This document shows positions 55,779-64,000 of a stretch of DNA of 64,000 nt, piece after piece. The notes below the pieces were generated by a model. The model made no database searches. It saw only the letters and a list, made by a program, of their open reading frames with translations, and had not been told where the DNA came from. The translations under genes were made by a program, and so were the position numbers. The DNA comes from Curvularia sp. ZM96 (lineage: Eukaryota > Ascomycota > Dothideomycetes > Pleosporales > Pleosporaceae), in contig JAJGBQ010000009.1 in NCBI GenBank assembly GCA_022457065.1, forward strand, positions 516,008 through 580,007, read 5' to 3'. The first letter of the stretch is position 1; each line of letters starts with the position of its first letter.

Positions 55779-56359
55779 CTAATCTTGTTTGCCCTTCCGG
55801 GTTTGTATGCACTCTGTACTGTCCAAATCCCAAACCTTCATCATGCTGTCGCAAGATGCAGACACTAGTTGATTTGAGTCCGTTGAGAAAGTTACAGAGG
55901 TAACGTCGTTAATGTGGCCGCGCAAGATCCGTATGCACTGGCCGGTCTTCATGTCCCAAAGTCTGACGGTCCTGTCGCAAGATGCTGACGCCAACTGATC
56001 CAAGCTAGGTGAAAATGCCACAGAGGTAACGCAGTCCTTGTGGCCCTCCAAAGTTTGCACGCATTCCAAACTCTGCATATCCCAGATTTTTATTGTATTG
56101 TCACACGACGCGGAGACTAGCGTTTTCGAGCCAGGTAAAAAAGTACATCATTAACACAGCCTTCGTGACCTAGAAATGTGTGCCAGTACTCGCCACTAGA
56201 TGCTTCCCATAATTTGACAGTTTCATCACATGATGCGGAAGCTAGAAACTTTGAGTCATGTGAAAAGACTACAGAGTTGACGCGGTCGCTGTGCCCCGCA
56301 AGAGTTAGCGGAGACATGTCATCGTTTTGACACTGAATATGAGGCAAGAGGATCCTCAT
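55779..56359 (-). pseudogene. WD40-repeat remnant of an NLR-type (NACHT-WD) protein
   Basis: Four to five high-identity WD40 units in a row: LAGHSDRVNSVVFSHDSKFL / ASASCDETVKLWEA, a unit whose frame breaks in a T-run near 56145, then SASCDNTIKIWD, TLEGHKDCVTSVAFSPS / ASASCDRTVRLWDM and LRGHINDVTSVTFS / ASCDSMMKVWDL. The pattern xLEGHxxxVxSVAFSxD is typical for the C-terminal propeller of HET-E-like NACHT-WD40 proteins of fungi, which govern non-self recognition. No NACHT domain is recognisable within the next kilobase upstream, so this is a detached fragment with a frameshift. Confidence 0.75.
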
Positions 56360-57882
56360 CTCGTATAAGCTGCTAGAAACGATGCTAGACCCACTGAATA
56401 AATTCCTTGTGGGTATTCGACACGATGCAAAACGCCATATGATGAGGACACAATGGAAAAGGAGCCAACATTATATGCTTGGTGATGATTAGATGAAGCC
56501 GCCTCATGGCACACGGGAAACGAATTGCTGATCCAATAGCCTGGTAATCGTCTTCGAAAAGGGACAGATGTCTGTCATCAAAGCTCGAAACCACCGCTAA
56601 GAATGCTAAGACATACCTACACAAGGAGGGTAGAGCCAGGCACGCGAAACGCACATGTCGTCAGCACATTGTAATAGTCACCCTCTACACGGATTTGCGC
56701 ATCATGCAAGTGTGATGTAAGATTCTTGCTCACATCTAGGCAAATGTGGGCTGTTCTCTAGGCTCCATGCTAATCCGTTTCTTAACCATTTGTCAGTCGA
56801 ACCTAAACTTTATTGTTGCAATCCATTTCGACCATGGGCTCATTGCAGATGCTGTGTGTCAAGGTACTAAGTTATGGGTCTACTTTGATTTAGCAAAGTG
56901 CCTTGACAGATACTCTGAAACTCGTAGAACTCCTGCTTCACAAGCATGCTGGAGACTCCTCCACATTCCAGCCTACATCGTCCTTGTTCACAACTCACTT
57001 TTCAATAACACCCGTCAGCGCATGAATGTCTTTCATCTTGTTTATGACGCCAAATTTTATCCTGACTTTGCCAACTAGTTTCTCATCTATCTATGATATC
57101 GATATCTGAAATACAGTGGATTCAAGATTCATATGCAGCTTTAAGCCAAGAGGGGTCAGTCTCCAGCGCGGTAGCTTCACTAACTGAGTGACAGTGACTA
57201 CCGGCACGAACATGTATCGTGTTCTTTTCAAGTATCTTTGCGACTTGCCAGCACAACACCCTAACCATGTACCATGGCGATCCATGAATTCCAGGGGAAG
57301 AATAGGACCTTGGCTCTTTGCATCGCTAGAGAAGGATGAGCCTGCCGTGTAAAACTGTGTCGAACCCATGCTATTCGTTCATTAGATTTATGAGCTAGCC
57401 ATATTACATGTGTAACCAGTTGCGTAGAATAGGTAATTTCCGTTCTAAGGGCATGAGAGCTTGCATATTGTCTTTTAGTCTCACTGTGGAAAGGCTTACC
57501 GCCCTCTTTTGCTAAGCACTAACTATCGTGTCAGATCTGTCTTCGCAGAGAAGCTCCTACCCGCAGAGTGCACCCCTGTCAAACAACGTCATCCAATGAC
57601 AGCTGTACACATGCGGCCTTCATGAGCAGGTCGCATGATTAAGCCTAAGAAAGTATTTATGATTCATGGTCAAAGCTGCGCACCTTGGCTCGTTTGCAAG
57701 ATAAACGTGCCTCGCTGCACCATAGTGACTGTCCTATACAAAGCTGCAACGGACACTCAAGGGTCTTAATATTGTCACTACTGTATACTAAGAGTACTTG
57801 TGCAGAGGAAATGTCACGGAGTAAGATGCTCTACTTTTGGTACTGAACGTTGCTAATATGCGGGAGATGTACAAATACGTAG
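56360..57882. other. Spacer, possibly decayed upstream part of the WD40 gene
   Basis: The minus-strand frame 56654-56385 contains short stretches that might be the degraded linker preceding the propeller in NACHT-WD proteins, but I cannot align a domain. The plus-strand frame 56746-57078 and minus-strand frame 57369-57091 have no recognisable features. Confidence 0.35.
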
Positions 57883-58306
57883 GGGACGCTTGCGCAAAGT
57901 CCCAGAAGGGCCTAAAGAAGTTTTGAAACGGATGCGAATGAGCACCTGGGAAAACAGCCAGCCAAGAATAAACAAGATATATGAGGATGCTAGCGGATGG
58001 ATGGGCGAGGTGACCTGGCAGGACTCAAAAGTTAACAGATACCCAGTAAAAATTCTGTACATGAAATGCCCACGAAAGGTTGGTAGTGCGAATTCCAAGA
58101 TGTGGCTGCTGGCTTAACACGATCAGGTTTTTTCTTACTATGAGAATGAGATCCGTAGATTAAGATCCGAGCGAATAGGCGCAAAACAACTGTCACAAAA
58201 TCATGCGCAGAAGCCGACGATAGAGACAAATACGCCACAGCCTTCAACTATCGCTAAAAACATCCCACAAATGCAGAGCACCGGAGGCAATCATGTATGG
58301 ACATAG
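57883..58306 (+). pseudogene. Solo chromo-shadow domain (HP1-like) fragment or mini-gene
   Basis: The frame reads RGRLRKVPEGPKEVLKRM, then INKIYEDASGWMGEVTWQD, YPVKILYMKCPRK, a 48-nt intron (58079-58126), and VFSYYENEIRRLRSERI with a polar tail to TAG at 58304-58306. This is the order of the chromo shadow domain that closes HP1-type heterochromatin proteins: GPK.VLKR, YED, VTW, KCP.K and a FYE-like helix. The chromodomain that should precede it is not found. There is no ATG in frame; a splice acceptor (CGTAG at 57878-57882) would open the exon at 57883, but I see no upstream exon. It could be a truncated duplicate, or a partial gene whose first exon I missed. If expressed it could bind HP1 partners without reading H3K9 methylation. 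Confidence 0.55.
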
Positions 58307-58623
58307 GAATGAGAGACAAACTCACGCCCTCAATCCAAGCGAAAACCATCTCTCAGGAGCATAGGTGCAACCTAACCAGTTCGTGTCGTTGAGTGTTTTT
58401 ATGCACCAAGGTTAAAGGCATGTAAAAGAGACTGCTGTGAACTCTGCCAGCACGTATTTGTTGCATAATCAACTAGGGGCTTCTTTTGTAGTCTGTCTGG
58501 GGACATCACTATAAGCTCTTCCAGCGATTTGACGCCATAAACTCGAATTACGGAGTTAGAAGAATGAAACCTTAGTGTTCATACTACCTCAGCTTGTAGC
58601 AAGTCATATATTCTAAGAAACTC

Positions 58624-59964
58624 TTAAATTTTCGCTCTCAACTGAAGCCCCCATCCTCTCAGCCACGTAGCCAACAAATCCACGTCGATTGGGCTGACGG
58701 GAGGCAATATTTCTTTCGCTTGGGCGTTCTCGTATAGCATGCTTGTCTCTCTGCCGCTCCCCTGGGTACTCATAAAGCCATGTATTTTCAAGTCACCCTG
58801 GTTCATTCTTCCAAGCCAGTCGGGCAAATCAAGTGACTGAGCCGGAATGCCATACCTTGTATGCAACACTCCATGCAGTAGATTCCAGCTGGCGGGATGA
58901 GGATGCACCATGTTAAATACTTGCAAATCGTCTGACGTGTGTGGGCGCTTGATACAGTTTGCTATCCCTTGCGCGAGCACATCCACTGGGATCCAATCCA
59001 AGGGTTGCACGTACTTCGGAAACGCACCGATTTTTACCGATGATTGTATGATAGAGTATAGCCAACCCTGCCGCGGCCATGTGCAGTGGTTTGCGCTCAT
59101 CGGTCCACCGATCTGGCCCGCACGCAGTATGTTGACGCTAAGTTTTGTGATTTTATGCGCTTTTGCAAGCAGCTGCTCTGCAACGTATTTCGACTGGCCA
59201 TACCCAGTTGGCATTGCACTATCACAATACCATACCACCTCTTCCGGAATGATGGGCTGGTCGGGGTGTCGAAGCGGCCAGTCCCCTACAGCACAAACCG
59301 AAGAGATGAATGTGATTCGAGGAAAGCCGTCGGCAGAGGCAAGGAGATCCACGACTTTACGTAGGCCTTTCAATAGACACTCAAAAGAACCAAGAGGTTT
59401 GCCCCAGTTCGCGTCCCAGGCGTTGAAGATTAGTTCGTTCATGTGCGGTATTGAATCTGCAATGGGGTCGTGGTGCGACTCTTTCACGTTGCTCATGATG
59501 CCAGTGACGAAGAACTTCAAACGTTGTCGTGCGGACGATATATCCCCCATGATGGTCTGCAATGCTGAAATAGTGCGCCGCTCACCTCCATCGCTGCGAT
59601 TGAAGCAAACAACTTCGGACTCGGGGTATTCTCGCAGCAGAGACGTAACGATGTACGGTCCAAGAAAGCCACTGGATCCCACGACAGCGATGACTTTTGG
59701 GGTTGAGGAATGTCGTATCGGTTTTCTGGCTTTCTGTGGCGAAAAGGCCGAGTAGTGATCTATCATCTGCTGCATTCCTGAGACTTTGGTGTTTTCGGGG
59801 CATTCTTCTCTGTGCACAAGCTGCGGGGGCTTGCACAGAGTCATGGTCATAGAGGACACCGACGCCCAGCCCGTTTTCACTTCTTGTTCGATTCGCTGAT
59901 CCAGTACGAGCTTGGTGTTGTGTGGTTGGGGGAATATAGTGTCTACCTCGCTGATGTTCAACAT
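58624..59964 (-). CDS. Free-standing thioester-reductase-like protein, 446 residues
   Basis: Intact single exon. Residues 90-440 form an extended short-chain dehydrogenase of the NAD-binding_4 (thioester reductase/male sterility) type: VVGSSGFLGPYIV (94-106) for cofactor binding, a FISSVCAVGDW segment with the Ser, and YGQSKYVAE with catalytic Tyr255 and Lys259, then LRAGQIGG and PLDWIPVDVLA. The same order closes the reductase at 16467-19691, which has YGESK and WVPMDV. The first 90 residues (MLNISEVDTIFPQPHN...) do not contain a recognisable carrier or adenylation domain, though SGMQQMIDHYSAF resembles the linker before such reductases. It may be a stand-alone enzyme acting on a carrier in trans, or the surviving 3' end of an NRPS-like gene whose front was lost. 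No stops or frameshifts. Confidence 0.75.
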   Translation of the reverse strand: MLNISEVDTIFPQPHNTKLVLDQRIEQEVKTGWASVSSMTMTLCKPPQLVHREECPENTKVSGMQQMIDHYSAFSPQKARKPIRHSSTPKVIAVVGSSGFLGPYIVTSLLREYPESEVVCFNRSDGGERRTISALQTIMGDISSARQRLKFFVTGIMSNVKESHHDPIADSIPHMNELIFNAWDANWGKPLGSFECLLKGLRKVVDLLASADGFPRITFISSVCAVGDWPLRHPDQPIIPEEVVWYCDSAMPTGYGQSKYVAEQLLAKAHKITKLSVNILRAGQIGGPMSANHCTWPRQGWLYSIIQSSVKIGAFPKYVQPLDWIPVDVLAQGIANCIKRPHTSDDLQVFNMVHPHPASWNLLHGVLHTRYGIPAQSLDLPDWLGRMNQGDLKIHGFMSTQGSGRETSMLYENAQAKEILPPVSPIDVDLLATWLRGWGLQLRAKI

Positions 59965-61043
59965 TTAGTCGGCATATAGTAGGGAGAGTTGGAGTTCTCT
60001 GGTTCCTGATCTAGACCAATCTTGGTGTACGTACAGATCGCTACATATAACCGGAACACATTAAAGCCAATAGACGGGAGTTTCCTGAGTGGATTGATAC
60101 TGATTACGATACTCTCCAAGTGATTTTTAAGCGCATTGTACTTCAATGCGTATCGATTGAGCGAAGCTATGATCAGTGTCTATAAGCACTACGTAAAACA
60201 GAATTCTCGGTAATAAGATGATCCCTCCACCCATCCCAAGATCCCCTCGAAGTTGGGCTGCTGAACGGCCACTCTCACTTCGCAAGCATCTATCCGGCCT
60301 TGAACTCGTATATATCGTCAGCAGGTTTGAACTTTCTATATCGCTACAGCATCTTAGTGATGACTTTGTCCCTCTTTGCGAAATTGCAAACCATTGTAGA
60401 TCAAACTATGCCGACATGAATATTATTCACCGTGTGGAGAACAAGTGTAAGCACTTACACGTGCAAAAGAATGAAGTGCGAGGGCTATGCACAAGGTAAC
60501 TAGTGTGAACAGGGTTTGGTATGATAGCTTACAAAAGGGCTATCGCGGGGCCATGTCAGCTAAACAATATAGGTACTGGATATTGCTCGCTACTCGAGCC
60601 TAGAAGACCCGAATCAGGGCGTAACCAACCGCTCTATACTATTGGTGTATCTGAATGTTCTTCTCCTATCTTACCGGCTTCCGTACAAGGGAACTACTCC
60701 GGTACGGAATATGTTTAACTCGCTCATGCGAGTACCGGCCAGATGGTGTGTGCGATCTAGGCAATAGTGATTCTCCCGCCCATGGTGCTAAAGTTGGCTA
60801 TTTCGAGGAAAAGCCGTATATTCGGTACTTGCGTGGAATCGATTGCTGCGCGTGAATTTGAATCAACGCCAAGTGAAGGTGTTCTATAGTGTGCGACCAG
60901 TTGGCGCGAAGTAACTTCGTCGCCTAAAAACTGAGCCAGGGGCTGTTTCAAAGTTTGTACACCCGCAGCTGTGAGCGACCATTTCCTCAATCGACAACGT
61001 CCTGCACATAGAGGAAATAGCTTGCTCAGTGTCAATATGAGAC
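59965..61043. other. Gene-free region upstream of the reductase
   Basis: If the reductase at 58624-59964 were an NRPS-like enzyme, adenylation and carrier domains should lie here on the minus strand. I looked and found none. Only short frames without domain character are present. Confidence 0.5.
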
Positions 61044-61889
61044 CTAGTGAACTGAGCAAAGCGTTGTGTGCTGCACCACGAAGCTTTCTTTATTACACAT
61101 CGCAATGAACGTTGGTTTTAGAGGAAAACGTGGTAGCGACACGAGCAGTAGATTTGCTCTAATTGTCCGCAGCACATCCAGTGGTGTTAGCCTGACTTCT
61201 TTGCAAAGACGGTCGCGCAAAGAAGGCACATACACCCACAAATCAACCGTACGATCGGGAACATCGTCTATCTTATACCAGAATCCCTTTGCAGGATTTG
61301 TAGATGCTTGCATTGGCGCGCTGAAACTCATAAGAAAGTCTCCCTTCGCATCCGTGTCTGAAACAGCGCGAACGCGGCCCAGTTGATATTTGTCACAGTG
61401 AAACCGTACAAGGTTAGGACGTCCTGTAGTGCTGAATTCGACTAATGAGTCGAGCGTCGTCGCTGTCGGTGTGAATACTGGAAACGTGCCCAGTAGGTAG
61501 ATTGTGAGCCTTCTGTTCCCATGAGAATTCAGATAACGTTCTGTCGCGTGTAATCGCTGCTCGAGTGAATAAGCGCCGTCTCCAAGCAACGTCAGTTTCA
61601 TGCCTTCTCGTGAAAGCCTTTCAACCGCAGGCACATCCCACACCAAATCTCGGATCGGGTTTAGATATTTTTCTTTTTCTTTCTCAGTCAAGACGCACAA
61701 ATTTAAGTGAACTAACTTTGCGGCGTCGAAGGCGGACACACTGTCCAAGATTCTTCTTCGAATTGGTGGAAGATAGAGAAGGTACCCAAGAGACGCAAAG
61801 CTTCTCTCCATAGCGCTACTCGCGATATCTTTTTGTCCACGAGTGTCGGCAAATATCTTATCATACAGACATTGCAGTGATGGACGCAT
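61044..61889 (-). CDS. F-box-like family protein of unknown function
   Basis: Frame of 281 residues starting MRPSLQCLYDKIFADTRG. The opening (LLYLPPIRRRILDSVSAFDA) has the spacing of an F-box-like helix pair, followed by AKLVHLNLCVLTEKEKEKYL, NPIRDLVWDVPAVERL and TLLGDGAYSLEQRLHATERY. I recall a large, variable family with this order in Dothideomycetes, without assigned function. The later part contains TIYLLGTFPVF, GFWYKIDDVPDRTVDLWVYV and a C-terminal segment that looks less conserved. No signal peptide. The stop at 61044 may be premature compared with relatives, which I cannot verify. F-box proteins recruit targets to SCF ubiquitin ligases, but that role is inferred only from the weak N-terminal pattern. 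Confidence 0.5.
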   Translation of the reverse strand: MRPSLQCLYDKIFADTRGQKDIASSAMERSFASLGYLLYLPPIRRRILDSVSAFDAAKLVHLNLCVLTEKEKEKYLNPIRDLVWDVPAVERLSREGMKLTLLGDGAYSLEQRLHATERYLNSHGNRRLTIYLLGTFPVFTPTATTLDSLVEFSTTGRPNLVRFHCDKYQLGRVRAVSDTDAKGDFLMSFSAPMQASTNPAKGFWYKIDDVPDRTVDLWVYVPSLRDRLCKEVRLTPLDVLRTIRANLLLVSLPRFPLKPTFIAMCNKESFVVQHTTLCSVH

Positions 61890-62518
61890 ATCGAAAAATG
61901 CAGACAGAAGGAGGCTGTAGCTTACTAGTAAGTGAATGCAGCCCGGATATCTCTGTCAGGTTTTCTGGACTGGCGATGGGGTAGCTAAATCAAGCCCAGG
62001 ACATCCGCTGAAGTTGAGCAAGCGCTCAGCGCAGGATATCATGTGTCCAAAGCCACGCTCTTGTGCTAAGACCGTGAAACCTCCAGCAGGAAGCAGACTG
62101 TGGCTTCCTCATCCTATGTGTATCCGCTGACGAAAGTGTCATCAGGAAACAGTGAATCGCCGGTTAATTCCGTATGTGAGGGAGTCGACAGTACTGGCAT
62201 TCGGTGGGGCTGGCATCTAGTCCAAGTGCTGCTGTGCGAAATAGTAGGCATTACTTGTGTGATTGTGTTGCCCTTTTTCCTCACAGTCATCATGAACGAG
62301 AAATCTGAAGCTCAGACGAGCTTTCCATCCAGCTTGCTGCAGATGGTGATGATGATGATGATGATGGTGATGATGGTGATGATGATGTGCTCGCTTCCTG
62401 ACTGCAATCTTTATCTCGCATTCGTCGCACACATCCTGCAAGAGTATGCAAATCCATAGTTCGCACGAGCACAGCCATCGCAGATGCTGGTACACACAGC
62501 GAAGCATCATGGCAGGCC
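61890..62518. other. Spacer with simple repeat
   Basis: Contains the upstream region of the F-box-like gene and a GAT/GGT trinucleotide tract (listed separately). No gene supportable. Confidence 0.45.
62343..62392. repeat. (GAT)n-type microsatellite
   Basis: About 50 bases of GATGATGGTGAT-type trinucleotide repeats. Translation gives runs of Met/Val, His or Ser depending on frame, none of which I believe is coding. Confidence 0.85.
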
Positions 62519-63400
62519 ATGGGAAAGCTTTGTCGAGCAGCCGGTCTTATATGCAAGAAAATATTGGCTACTTGGGATCATGACGGCCCATATCTTGCCC
62601 GAGAACACCACAGCGCCCCCAGCCAGCCCTCGGAACTGAATGAGGTGTTACAAATCACACTAAAAGAAGACATAGCTTGGGTCCAGCCGAAGGTCACTAT
62701 GGGCTCGCTCGTTGAAACGACGATGAGGGCAGGACGGATCCCGGCGGTTGTCGCTGGCTCAAAAAGCACGACTGTTTTGGAGGCTTTTGCCACTGAGGCT
62801 TGCGGATCCTTGTCTTTCAAGAATGGGACGTTTGGTTGCGCTGTTCTTTCTGTCAAAATCGTCTCTCATGATGGACAGGAGTTGACGATAAATCCCAATG
62901 ACCACAATGCTGTAGACAGGCAGTTCGGAAAATCTGGTGTACCGCACAACTTAATTACACTCTTAGAAATCTCGCTCATTCGGGCGGGTGATTATGTCGA
63001 GATGACCTACTGGCCTGTCCGTTCCGTAGAAGGTGCAGCCCTAAGGATGATGCCGAAAAGCCGTAAGTCCCTAATCATCGATAGACCAGCGGTGAATGAA
63101 TTCACCGATCTGTTGGATGTTATCATGTTCGGATCCTCATCGGGTGCTGTTGTTACTGGGCAATTTATGCCCGCCGCAGACCATACCTGCAGCTTTTTGG
63201 CGATGATATCCCATTCGTGCAACATGCCGAGTCCATATATGATAAGAAGCTACATCTCTCACGTGATGTTCATATCGAGACGGTTCCACTTATGGATTAT
63301 CTTTTCCGGTATGATGGTTCGATCACCCAAGATGATGTTGGTATAGGGCAAAACGTTGTTTTGCCTGATGGATCTTTAGAAAAGTACGTAGAAGACTCTT
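62519..63400 (+). pseudogene. DHCR24/Dwarf1-like FAD-linked oxidoreductase, frameshifted
   Basis: The readable part matches the FAD-binding (PCMH-type) fold of delta-24 sterol reductase relatives: LNEVLQITLKEDIAWVQPKV, TMRAGRIPAVV, TVLEAFATEACGSLSFKNGTFG, VKIVSHDGQELT, then LITLLEISLIRAGDYVEMTY and VVTGQFMP. Near 63195 the frame slips, and the expected VPLMDYLFRYD continues in the next frame from about 63197. Soon after RYD the similarity ends, whereas intact relatives continue for a few hundred residues, so the C-terminal half is missing. The first residues (MGKLCRAAGLIC) also do not match a family N-terminus. Family members reduce a sterol side-chain double bond or act on other lipids. This copy is dead or at best a fragment. 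Confidence 0.65.
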
Positions 63401-64000
63401 ATTGGCAGAATTCCAGTTGTCCGGTTAGCATAACTCGACCCCAACCACACAGCACATTTGGTAGGCGAGCCACTCTAGATGGCGATCTGTGGCACATCCG
63501 AGCGTTTAAACCCACAAGAAAAAAGAAAAGCCAATGTAGGCACTTATAGCATACTAGCACACCCAAAATAATTAAAAAAATCTTTCAGACGAACTTCAAG
63601 ATATCGCTTCCTCACGTGCGTACAATGCTATGCAAGAACAAAAGCTTGTAATTAATAGGGGTCGTGACATTGTGAAGGCATTATTAATCGTTTTGTTGAG
63701 GCTATGGAGTTCTATGTGCATGGTGAAGCTTACTCATCTTGTCATTGTGGTTAACATAGGGACTGTTCTTTCTGATTCTGGAATGGTTGCCTAAAAAGGA
63801 CTCCCAAGCACGACTGCCAGCTGTACAAATCCTAGGCCCACTCCTTAGGCAGGGAGATAGAGATGTCTATTCGGCTGATTACTTCGACCGGTGGGTATAC
63901 ACTTTGCAGAAGGCGCCCAGTGAAAGTGTAGATCTTCTCTGGTGTCATCTCAATAAGTGCTGAAATGATGGAAGGTCACGACATTCTCCGAGACACAAAG
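63401..64000. other. Right-edge region
   Basis: No clear gene. Minus-strand sequence at about 63954-63836 (MTPEKIYTFTGRLLQSV then SLPKEWA and a stop), preceded by a TTTCAG acceptor-like site, could be the last exon of a gene entering from beyond the window, but I do not recognise it. Confidence 0.3.

Noticed and set aside
58910..59755. A 281-codon open frame on the plus strand
   Set aside because: Antisense to the thioester-reductase gene, with no recognisable motif. The minus strand shows clear cofactor and catalytic motifs.
62217..62510. Poly-His and poly-Ser frames on the minus strand
   Set aside because: Products of the GAT/ATC microsatellite, not supported by any flanking domain.
1..64000. 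CRISPR arrays, rRNA operons, bacterial-style operons or ribosome binding sites
   Set aside because: None seen. Gene structure with spliceosomal introns is eukaryotic. Short repeats here are inverted-repeat elements, not regularly spaced arrays.
1..64000. tRNA genes
   Set aside because: I looked for GTTCGA-type B-box sequences with a matching A-box. The few hits (for example within the PKS remnant near 42346) do not fold into a cloverleaf by eye. A covariance-model scan would settle it.
1..64000. Giant tyrosine-recombinase element (Starship) as the carrier of the accessory region
   Set aside because: I found no DUF3435-type recombinase at either side and no matching direct repeats at the edges of the accessory blocks; the window may be too small to exclude it.

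Overview
This window looks like a stretch of a filamentous ascomycete genome. The evidence is short introns of roughly 35-115 nt with GT..AG ends and CTAAC-like branch points, a Zn2Cys6 regulator, an NRPS-like reductase, a DAL5-type permease, and many transposon relics carrying C-to-T / G-to-A damage of the repeat-induced point mutation (RIP) type. Protein resemblances suggest Dothideomycetes, probably Pleosporales, but that placement is an inference from memory and was not searched. The window behaves like an accessory region: about half of the recognisable genes are broken, and long gaps hold only miniature transposons or nothing I can read.

Layout. 1-10.8 kb: an intact four-exon Zn2Cys6 transcription factor, a decayed cytochrome P450 tail, a decayed NB-ARC/TPR (NLR-type) gene, and an intact TPR protein. 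12-13 kb: a broken C2H2 zinc-finger gene. 13.8-21.9 kb: three intact genes that I read as a compact, apparently undescribed metabolic cluster. They are a fatty-acid-hydroxylase/short-chain-dehydrogenase fusion, an adenylation-thiolation-thioester-reductase enzyme of the carboxylic acid reductase type, and a major facilitator permease. 22-40 kb: an AT-rich island with three families of TA-flanked miniature elements, a pogo-like transposon wreck, a 5'-truncated LINE, a deleted SYG1/XPR1-like (EXS) gene, an intact C2H2 protein, and three intact orphan genes, two of them with strongly acidic tracts. 40.6-43.7 kb: the corpse of a 6-methylsalicylate-synthase-like polyketide synthase. 44-55 kb: a secreted SnoaL-like protein, three unassigned genes, a class 3 lipase and a frameshifted DUF3455 gene. 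55.8-64 kb: WD40 remnants of a second NLR-type gene, a solo chromo-shadow domain, a free-standing thioester-reductase protein, an F-box-like family protein and a frameshifted DHCR24-like oxidoreductase.

How the genes may work together. The 13.8-21.9 kb trio could activate a carboxylic acid, reduce it to an aldehyde or alcohol, modify it on a di-iron membrane enzyme, and export it. The membrane enzyme has the same overall order (N-terminal histidine-box hydroxylase, C-terminal Rossmann domain) as plant CER1-type alkane-forming proteins, so an aldehyde-derived hydrocarbon or hydroxylated lipid is one testable product class. The second thioester reductase at 58.6 kb and the dead PKS and P450 point to older, dismantled secondary metabolism in the same region.

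All exon joins were done by eye. Frameshifts called here could in single cases be sequencing errors, but the nonsense changes fit RIP chemistry.
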